Positions 1 to 4,186 of a DNA stretch of 8,747 nucleotides are shown here, piece after piece. The position numbers and the translations under genes were made by a program. Each line of letters begins with the position of its first letter. Position 1 is the stretch's first letter. The notes below the pieces were generated by a model. That model had not been told where the DNA came from and did no database searches. It saw only the letters and a program-made list of their open reading frames with translations. Source of the DNA: Candidatus Parcubacteria bacterium (GTDB lineage Bacteria > Patescibacteriota > Minisyncoccia > Phycocordibacterales > PALSA-1337); assembly GCA_023264475.1 (NCBI GenBank), contig JAHFMA010000020.1, positions 1 through 8,747 of the forward strand. Reading direction: 5' to 3'.

Positions 1-891
1 CCACTTCTTGCGATAGGCCAGATATATGCTGCCGAGCGTGCCATAGGCGCTCACGGCGGCCACGCTGAAAGCCGCGCTCAGAGCCGCTGCGACCGCCGAG
101 ATCCACACGCCATGGGAGCCCATCACGATCCCTTCTGCCCAGAGGCTCACTTGGATATCGAACGGGGCCATGAAGGGGGACAGCGAGACGATGTCTTGGA
201 TCATGCGAGCCAGCACGAATAGCGAGATAACGTTCAAGATGAGCGTGAAGAGCTCATAGCGCCGGAAGATATGGAAGCGCATGTTCACGAAGCGATATCC
301 CCAGATCGTGAGCGCGCTCACGGCGAGAGCGGCCAAGGCCAACGAGCCGACAGCGCCTTCGGCGACATGATAGCCGAGGCCCAGAGCGTAGCCGAGCGCC
401 ACTGAGATTGAAATCCAGAGCACGGCGCCGATCGAGTTGTATGCCCAGAATGACCCGGCCGGAGCGCGATTGGCACCGACCAAGAACGGGATAATGCCGC
501 GCGTGACTGGATTGAAACGCCCGCCAATCAGGGCCTTGCCCGTGTGGGCTTCGAGCAAGCGCTTGGCCTTCTCGATATGGGCGTCCTTGATGAAGAATAG
601 CCGGCGCATGCGATCGATGAGCGGCCAGCCGAAATGCCTGCCTAGGAGATAGCTAGCATAATCTCCGGCGATCGCAGCGGTCGTGCCGACCAACAAGACG
701 GTCCAGAGATTGAAAACCCCGACGCTCGCCAGGAAACCGGCGCCGACGATGGCGACGTGGCCGGGAATGAGGATGCCGATGATCGGTATGCCCTCGAAGA
801 GCATGATAGCGAAGAGCGTGACGTATCCCCCGCTCACGGCGATGGCCGACAGGGTCTCCGTCAGGGCCGAAAAGAAGCGCACATAAGCCAT
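1..891 (-). CDS. DedA-family membrane protein with probable C-terminal PAP2 domain (partial, runs off left edge)
   Basis: An uninterrupted minus-strand frame runs from ATG at 891 to base 1, giving 297 residues with no stop, so the C-terminus is outside the window. Residues 1-200 match the DedA (SNARE-associated/VTT) family: an acidic residue in FEGIPI (E33), IPGH (42-45), GDYASYLLGRHFG (76-88) and a GRFNPVTRGIIP segment (124-135) followed by a re-entrant hydrophobic stretch. DedA proteins include flippases that recycle undecaprenyl phosphate or phosphatidylethanolamine in the inner membrane. After a basic linker (about 200-211) another membrane segment and FDIQVSLWAEGI (244-255) resemble the start of a PAP2 phosphatase domain; DedA-PAP2 fusions are known. 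The PAP2 catalytic motifs would lie off the edge, so that half is inference. The start is chosen because an extended -10 box lies 12 nt upstream and the DedA N-terminus fits. An overlapping ATG at 901 opens a different, short frame. Confidence 0.88.
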   Translation of the reverse strand, partial: MAYVRFFSALTETLSAIAVSGGYVTLFAIMLFEGIPIIGILIPGHVAIVGAGFLASVGVFNLWTVLLVGTTAAIAGDYASYLLGRHFGWPLIDRMRRLFFIKDAHIEKAKRLLEAHTGKALIGGRFNPVTRGIIPFLVGANRAPAGSFWAYNSIGAVLWISISVALGYALGLGYHVAEGAVGSLALAALAVSALTIWGYRFVNMRFHIFRRYELFTLILNVISLFVLARMIQDIVSLSPFMAPFDIQVSLWAEGIVMGSHGVWISAVAAALSAAFSVAAVSAYGTLGSIYLAYRKKW

Positions 892-903
892 ATAATGGCA
901 TAT

Positions 904-912
904 ATTATAGCA
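904..912 (-). promoter_or_regulatory. Extended -10 promoter of the DedA gene
   Basis: Read on the minus strand the bases are TGCTATAAT, a perfect TATAAT with the TGn extension. Only 12 nt separate the hexamer from the ATG at 891, so transcription would start about 4-6 nt before the start codon, giving a nearly leaderless mRNA without room for a Shine-Dalgarno site. I see no good -35 at 16-18 nt spacing, which extended -10 promoters can do without. Confidence 0.6.
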
Positions 913-915
913 TAC

Positions 916-945
916 TTGCAGTCGCCAAGAGGCGCATGATACACT
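916..945 (+). promoter_or_regulatory. Possible promoter of the glutaredoxin gene
   Basis: TTGCAG (916-921) and TACACT (940-945) are separated by 18 nt, and TG plus one base precede the -10 (937-939), giving an extended -10. The hexamers are weak individually. The predicted start near 952 would leave a leader of about 50 nt before the ATG at 1002. A small CGCC-AAGA-GGCG dyad (923-934) lies in the spacer. The -35 is immediately beside the divergent DedA promoter, so the two probably share this short control region. Confidence 0.35.
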
Positions 946-1001
946 GGGAATCCAGATCGATATCTATACAAAAAATTAACCGACACCTAACAAATAATTT
1001 T

Positions 1002-1238
1002 ATGAAAGAAGTCATAATCTATTCGACCCCGACCTGTGTGTACTGCAATATGGCCAAGAATTTCTTCAAGGCCAATGGCGTAGCTTACAAAGATTTCAAT
1101 GTCGCTACGGACATGGACAAGCGCAAAGAGATGATCGACAAGACGGGCCAGATGGGCGTGCCTGTCATCGACCTCGGAGGCGAGATCGTCGTGGGCTTCG
1201 ATGAGCCGAAGCTCCGTTCTACGCTCGGAATAAAGTAG
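1002..1238 (+). CDS. Glutaredoxin-like thiol redox protein (Uxx-star/NrdH type)
   Basis: A 78-residue protein with a single thioredoxin fold. The redox motif is C12-V-Y-C15 in an STPTCVYC context right after the first beta strand, the cis-proline motif is GVP (52-54), and the C-terminal GFDEPKLRSTLGI is characteristic of small glutaredoxins of the Uxx-star/NrdH-like group. It is expected to act in the cytoplasm as a dithiol reductant, for example for ribonucleotide reductase or protein disulfides; the partner cannot be told from here. The frame is open to an ATG at 936, but those extra 22 residues are polar and unlike the family, so ATG 1002 is preferred. There is no clear ribosome-binding site, only an AT-rich upstream stretch. 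The gene is divergent from the DedA gene and convergent with ftsB-tRNA-Gly. Its TAG stop lies inside the left arm of the inverted-repeat element described separately. Confidence 0.9.
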   Translation: MKEVIIYSTPTCVYCNMAKNFFKANGVAYKDFNVATDMDKRKEMIDKTGQMGVPVIDLGGEIVVGFDEPKLRSTLGIK

Positions 1239-1366
1239 GCCCGAGAAAGTTCCTCTCGAGGTACATCCGCAGGCGCATTTCTAGCAAGAAATCGCCGAGG
1301 ACCGAAGAAAAAACCCCTGCAGGGGTTTTTTCTGTTACCGAGGGAGGAAGCTTTCTCGGGCCTACT
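1234..1366. repeat. Nested inverted-repeat element between the glutaredoxin stop and tRNA-Gly
   Basis: The outer arms are a perfect 16-bp inverted repeat, AGTAGGCCCGAGAAAG at 1234-1249 and its complement at 1351-1366. With one bulged base (1350) the pairing continues for 8 more pairs (1250-1257 with 1342-1349, one G-U), then a tandem G-A/A-G mismatch (1258-1259 with 1340-1341), then GGTA/TACC (1260-1263 with 1336-1339). Inside are a bulged hairpin (1272-1296, 10 pairs, AGCA loop) and a 28-bp palindromic terminator (1306-1333). The left arm contains the glutaredoxin stop codon; the right arm ends 1 nt from the mature tRNA 3' end. It could be a structured double terminator region or a small MITE-like insertion; I see no target-site duplication and no second copy in this window. 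Confidence 0.75.
1306..1333. terminator. Bidirectional intrinsic terminator
   Basis: A 28-bp perfect palindrome in which six A, CCCC, TGCA, GGGG and six T are symmetric about 1319/1320. In either direction it forms a GC-rich hairpin followed by a U-tract, so it can end both the plus-strand glutaredoxin mRNA and the minus-strand ftsB-tRNA-Gly transcript. Termination here would precede the distal arm of the surrounding inverted repeat, so normally terminated RNAs would carry only one arm. Confidence 0.9.
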
Positions 1367-1367
1367 G

Positions 1368-1438
1368 TGCGAGATGCGAGAATCGAACTCGCGCCCGATG
1401 CTTGGGAAGCACCAGTTCTGCCACTAAACTAATCTCGC
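1368..1438 (-). tRNA. tRNA-Gly (anticodon CCC)
   Basis: The minus strand folds into a complete cloverleaf of 71 nt: acceptor GCGAGAT/ATCTCGC (7 pairs), U8-A9, D stem GTTT/GAAC with GG in the loop, anticodon stem GGTGC/GCATC with loop TTCCCAA, a 4-nt variable loop and T arm GCGAG-TTCGATT-CTCGC. The anticodon is CCC, reading GGG glycine codons. G1-C72, C2-G71, C35 and C36 are glycine identity elements. The discriminator base is A73, where E. coli tRNA-Gly has U73; A73 is the form associated with alpha-2 (eukaryote-like) glycyl-tRNA synthetases. The next bases are CAG, so CCA is not encoded and must be added. The gene begins 3 nt after the stop of the FtsB-like gene on the same strand, so co-transcription is likely. 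Confidence 0.96.
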
Positions 1439-1441
1439 CTG

Positions 1442-1837
1442 CTAGAATCCTATCATCCGCAAGAATTTTTGCCAGCCGCTGGCCTTGGCGGCAGTACTGG
1501 AAGCGAGCACAGATGATGCGGAGTCGGGAGATGATGTCGGATCGATGATTACGGCCACAGATTCGCCAGGCTCAACGGCGTGGTATTTGGAGCGCAATTC
1601 AGCGCGAACGCCAGCGGGCGTAGAGAGCAGATCGACGCGCTCCGCCAAGGAAGCCTTGTCGGCCTCGAGCTTGGCGAGCTGGGCTTGAGCGGCCTCGAGG
1701 CGCATCGAGCCCTCGTCGGCCTTCTCATATATGCCCCAAGCCGCCCTAGCCATGAAGTAGAAAGCTACGAGCACGGCCAGGAACATGAACGGCGAGGATA
1801 GGACGGTATATAGGCGGGAGCGGTTGCGGCGCTTCAT
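1442..1837 (-). CDS. FtsB/DivIC-family septum formation protein
   Basis: A 131-residue bitopic membrane protein: basic N-terminus (KRRNRSR, 2-8), one transmembrane helix (about 12-34), a heptad-rich coiled coil (about 38-72) and the signature segment LRSKYHAVEPGESVAVI (81-97), which matches the DivIC/FtsB consensus in which a KY...PGE motif follows the coiled coil. Family members form a complex with FtsL (and FtsQ/DivIB) that activates septal peptidoglycan synthesis at the division site. The C-terminal tail (100-120) is low-complexity Ser/Ala/Thr followed by GWQKFLRMIGF. FtsB and DivIC cannot be separated from sequence alone, so no symbol is given. The ATG follows a candidate -10 box by only 7 nt, so the mRNA may be leaderless. 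tRNA-Gly starts 3 nt after the stop. Confidence 0.87.
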   Translation of the reverse strand: MKRRNRSRLYTVLSSPFMFLAVLVAFYFMARAAWGIYEKADEGSMRLEAAQAQLAKLEADKASLAERVDLLSTPAGVRAELRSKYHAVEPGESVAVIIDPTSSPDSASSVLASSTAAKASGWQKFLRMIGF

Positions 1838-1852
1838 AACTGACAGTATACT
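1824..1852 (+). promoter_or_regulatory. Promoter of the 37-codon microprotein gene
   Basis: TTGCGG (1824-1829), a 17-nt spacer and TATACT (1847-1852) form a well-spaced sigma-70-type promoter. The predicted start, about 1859-1860, is 2-3 nt before the ATG at 1862, so the transcript would be essentially leaderless. The -35 lies inside the first codons of the divergent FtsB-like gene. Its presence is the main evidence that the tiny downstream ORF is real. Confidence 0.55.
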
Positions 1853-1875
1853 ACAGCCACTATGCTATTCCACAA
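1845..1875 (-). promoter_or_regulatory. Promoter of the FtsB/DivIC gene, sharing a symmetric -10
   Basis: On the minus strand the -10 is TATACT (1850 to 1845), with TTGTGG (1875 to 1870) upstream at a long 19-nt spacing. Seven nt separate the -10 from the ATG at 1837, so the predicted transcription start coincides with the start codon. The -10 is part of the palindrome AGTATACT (1845-1852), which also serves the plus-strand microprotein promoter. Confidence 0.5.
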
Positions 1876-1975
1876 GAATACCAAGAAGTTCGCCAGCGTC
1901 GGATTCACAGTCATCAGCATACTCGTGGTTCTGAGCATGTTGCTCCTGTATTTCCCTGCTCTGAGCGGTAGATAG
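1862..1975 (+). CDS. Small single-pass membrane microprotein (37 aa), unknown function
   Basis: This short ORF begins with MLFHKNTKKFASVGF, continues as a 16-18-residue hydrophobic helix (ISILVVLSMLLLYF, about 19-32) and ends PALSGR. A basic N-terminus followed by one transmembrane segment predicts an N-in inner-membrane peptide. It fills the whole space between the divergent FtsB-like gene (24 nt between starts) and the convergent lepA (2 nt between stops). A well-spaced promoter sits directly upstream. Small proteins of this pattern (Lys-rich start, one helix with SM near its middle) seem common in Parcubacteria, but I recognise no named family, and that recollection needs checking. There is no terminator between its stop and lepA, so its transcript probably runs antisense into the 3' end of lepA. 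Chance ORFs of this length occur, but hydrophobic pattern, promoter and tight packing argue for a gene. Confidence 0.6.
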   Translation: MLFHKNTKKFASVGFTVISILVVLSMLLLYFPALSGR

Positions 1976-1977
1976 AG

Positions 1978-3798
1978 CTACTCACCCGCGCGCATCATCT
2001 TCACGAAGACTTCCTGAGGGATGTTGACGGTGCCATGCTCCTTGAGGCGCTTGCGCCCTTCTTTCTGCTTCTCGCGAAGCTTCATCTTGCGAGTGATATC
2101 GCCGCCGGACAATGTGCCGGCGGCGTCTTTCTTCTTGCCGGAGACGGTCTCGGAAGAGATGATGCGGCCAAAGGCTTTGGCTTGGACCTTGTAGGTGAAC
2201 AGCTCGCGCGGCATGACCTCGTAGAGCTTCTTGACCATAGCGATAGCCTCCTCCTCGGCGCGGCGGCGGGAGACGACGCGGGTGAAGGCTACGACAGGCT
2301 CGTCGGCCACCATGACGTCCATGCGGACCACGTCAGCCGGGCGGTTAGCGGTGATGTCATATGAGATCGAGGCATATCCGGAAGAGATGCTCTTGACCTC
2401 GTCGAAAAAGTTGCGCATGAGCTCGCGGAGCGGCATGACCATAGTGATCATGGTGCGATTGTCGCCAAAATTCTCGGTGGCTGTGACTTCGGCTTCGTGA
2501 TCATAGAGGGCCTTCATGAGGCCAGAAAGATAGGCTGGCGGGGTGATGATCTTCATAGTGACGATGGGCTCGGAGACGGACTTGATGTCGTTGTCGTCCG
2601 GGAAGAGGGCCGGAGAATAGACGGTGACCGTCTTCCCTGTCTTGAGCTCGATGGTATAGATGATGGATGGCTGAGTGATGATGAGCTCGAGATCGAATTC
2701 GCGGCGCAGGCGCTCGGTGACGATCTCCATGTGGAGCATGCCAAGGAAGCCGCAGCGATAGCCCTTGCCGAGCGTGCCGGAGGCTTCTTCTTCATAGGTG
2801 AAAGAAGAGTCGGAGAGCTTGAGGCGGCCGAGAGCCTGGCGCAAGAGCGGCAGATCATCCTGCGACTCGGGATAGAGCGAGGCCCAGACTACCGGTCGCG
2901 GGCTCATATAGCCAGGAAGAGCCGGAAGCGTGTCTTTGACCGATGCGACAGTGTCGCCGACCGATGCGACGCCGGGCTCCTTGATTCCTGTGACGATATA
3001 TCCGATCTCGCCCATGCCGAGAGATTCGACCGGGGTGTTGTCAGGCTTGAAGATGCCAACCTCGATAGCCTCGAACTCTTTGTTGGCGATCTTGAAGACG
3101 AGCTTCTCGTGGCGCTTGACGGAGCCGTTCACGACGCGGACATAGACGATGACGCCGGTGTGGTTGGAGTATTGGAAATCGAAGATGAGCGAGCGGAAGC
3201 GGTCGGTCTCATTGGAAGCGTGGGGCGGCGGGACGCGGCGGATGACCTCATTGAGGAGATGCTCGACGCCTTCGCCGGTCTTGCCGGAGACCTTGATGAC
3301 GTCGTCGGGCGAACAGCCGAGGAGCTGGCTCACCTCCATGATGACTTCTTCGGTGCGCGCGAGCGGCGAATCGATCTTGGAGACGGTAGGGATGATGACG
3401 AGGCCGGCTTCGCGGGCCATGTTGAGGGTGGTGAGGGTCTGGGCCTGCACGCCTTGGGTAGCATCGACAAGGAGGATCGAGCCCTCGACAGCCTTGAGAG
3501 CACGCGAGACCTCGTACGAGAAGTCGATGTGCCCCGGAGTGTCGATGAGGTTGAGGACGTATTCCTGGCCGGCAGGCGCGGTCGAAGTGGCGACGGCGGC
3601 TTTGTACTTCATCCTGACAGGCTGCATCTTGATGGTGATGCCACGCTCGCGTTCGAGCTCCATGGAGTCGAGGACCTGTTCTTGCATCTTGCGCTTCTCG
3701 ATGGTGCCGGTCAGCTCGAGCAGGCGGTCAGCCAAGGTCGACTTGCCGTGGTCGATGTGGGCGATGATCGAGAAATTGCGGATATATTTGGGGTCCAT
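1978..3798 (-). CDS. lepA: Elongation factor 4 (LepA), ribosomal back-translocase GTPase
   Basis: A 606-residue full-length EF4/LepA (E. coli about 599). The G domain has P-loop AHIDHGKS (13-20), switch I RGITI (52-56) and DTPGH (86-90). Domains II-V follow, and the LepA-specific C-terminal domain ends in GGDITRKMKLREKQKEGR and a VNIPQEVF segment, which separates it from EF-G, BipA and TetM. It binds the ribosome and acts in translation quality or initiation under stress. Two oddities: the nucleotide-specificity motif is SKID (140-143) where LepA normally has NKID, and G5 is SGK (171-173) rather than SAK. A short insertion (about 67-77) lies between switch I and DTPGH. I chose ATG 3798 because MDPKYIRNFSIIAH fits the family start; an in-frame TTG at 3822 would add 8 residues but overlaps a candidate -10 box. 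No terminator is evident after its stop. Confidence 0.97.
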   Translation of the reverse strand: MDPKYIRNFSIIAHIDHGKSTLADRLLELTGTIEKRKMQEQVLDSMELERERGITIKMQPVRMKYKAAVATSTAPAGQEYVLNLIDTPGHIDFSYEVSRALKAVEGSILLVDATQGVQAQTLTTLNMAREAGLVIIPTVSKIDSPLARTEEVIMEVSQLLGCSPDDVIKVSGKTGEGVEHLLNEVIRRVPPPHASNETDRFRSLIFDFQYSNHTGVIVYVRVVNGSVKRHEKLVFKIANKEFEAIEVGIFKPDNTPVESLGMGEIGYIVTGIKEPGVASVGDTVASVKDTLPALPGYMSPRPVVWASLYPESQDDLPLLRQALGRLKLSDSSFTYEEEASGTLGKGYRCGFLGMLHMEIVTERLRREFDLELIITQPSIIYTIELKTGKTVTVYSPALFPDDNDIKSVSEPIVTMKIITPPAYLSGLMKALYDHEAEVTATENFGDNRTMITMVMPLRELMRNFFDEVKSISSGYASISYDITANRPADVVRMDVMVADEPVVAFTRVVSRRRAEEEAIAMVKKLYEVMPRELFTYKVQAKAFGRIISSETVSGKKKDAAGTLSGGDITRKMKLREKQKEGRKRLKEHGTVNIPQEVFVKMMRAGE

Positions 3799-3820
3799 GG
3801 CAGGAAGAGAATGCTGGCTC

Positions 3821-3829
3821 AAAATAACA
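3821..3829 (-). promoter_or_regulatory. Candidate extended -10 promoter close to lepA
   Basis: On the minus strand the bases are TGTTATTTT, a TGn-extended -10 with hexamer TATTTT (four matches to TATAAT). It predicts transcription from about 3814 and a 16-nt leader before the ATG at 3798. No convincing -35 is visible. If used, the alternative TTG start at 3822 would not be in the mRNA. A second, stronger -10 lies at 4053-4058. Confidence 0.35.
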
Positions 3830-4052
3830 CATTTTTGATGAATGCGCTAGTTTTGGCCTTATTTTGGGCCATAACACGCTCTGCGGGTTTTCTATTTGCT
3901 AAGCGGTATTACTTTTACAGTTATGAGGAGTGGTGCAACGGGGTTTGTTTAAGTTCTGGTGCAAATGGAACACCTCATTCCCGCAAAAACCTGAAGGCCT
4001 GTTTTACGTCGCACAATATTTTGTCGTCCAAAACGGATCAGATGCCATAAGG

Positions 4053-4058
4053 ATTATA
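4053..4058 (-). promoter_or_regulatory. Perfect TATAAT -10 box upstream of lepA
   Basis: The minus strand reads TATAAT exactly, in an AT-rich context. No good -35 is seen at 16-18 nt. Transcription from about 4046 would give lepA a leader of roughly 250 nt, or produce a separate small RNA from the spacer. Confidence 0.4.
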
Positions 4059-4121
4059 CGACAATGCTTTTTTATTTATGTACATGGAGTTTTGAGCGAG
4101 AGCCAGCCATACTTCTCCGCC

Positions 4122-4163
4122 AGCGTTCAAATATCACGAAAATTTTCGTGAAGTTTGAACGCT
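4122..4163. repeat. 42-bp near-perfect palindrome downstream of murJ
   Basis: The outer arms AGCGTTCAAA and TTTGAACGCT (10 bp) enclose a 16-bp perfect palindrome CACGAAAATTTTCGTG, separated by 3-nt segments that are partly complementary (one G-U and one A-A opposition in plus-strand RNA). The symmetry centre is 4142/4143. It begins 23 nt after the murJ stop on the minus strand. There is no U-tract on either side, so it is not a classical intrinsic terminator. It may be a 3'-end stabilising or processing hairpin, a protein-binding operator, or a remnant repeat element. Confidence 0.8.
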
Positions 4164-4186
4164 CATGAAATACCCCGCGAAAAACC

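Larger units (their letters stand above)
3799..4186. other. AT-rich intergenic region between murJ and lepA, no supported gene
   Basis: This 388-bp spacer is markedly more AT-rich than its neighbours. It contains two candidate minus-strand -10 boxes, a 42-bp palindrome (4122-4163), a direct repeat TGGTGCAA at 3931-3938 and 3957-3964, and a 7-bp inverted repeat TTGTCGT/ACGACAA (4021-4027 and 4058-4064) followed by six T on the plus strand. I find no convincing coding sequence: the longest local ATG frame (3838-4050, plus) is just the tail of a frame running antisense through lepA. A small RNA or a long structured lepA leader is possible, but no known family was recognised. Confidence 0.5.

Noticed and set aside
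653..901. 82-codon minus-strand frame from ATG 901
   Set aside because: It is in a different frame from the clear DedA coding sequence, is rich in His and Arg, and lies wholly inside that gene.
936..1001. Upstream in-frame ATG at 936 for the glutaredoxin
   Set aside because: It would add 22 polar residues not found in these short glutaredoxins, and it lies inside the putative promoter.
3799..3822. TTG start at 3822 for lepA, adding 8 residues
   Set aside because: The family N-terminus begins close to the IRNFSIIAH motif, which fits ATG 3798, and the TTG overlaps a candidate -10 box.
2497..4050. 517-codon plus-strand open frame opposite lepA, and its tail from ATG 3838
   Set aside because: It is antisense to a full-length conserved lepA and follows its codon phase; its composition (Asp, Arg, Leu, Gly rich) is typical of GC-biased shadow frames. 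The 3838-4050 part has a hydrophobic start but no family resemblance or promoter.
4021..4073. TTGTCGT/ACGACAA inverted repeat followed by six T as a plus-strand terminator
   Set aside because: The stem is only 7 bp around a 30-nt loop with no supporting inner hairpin, and no plus-strand gene ends here.
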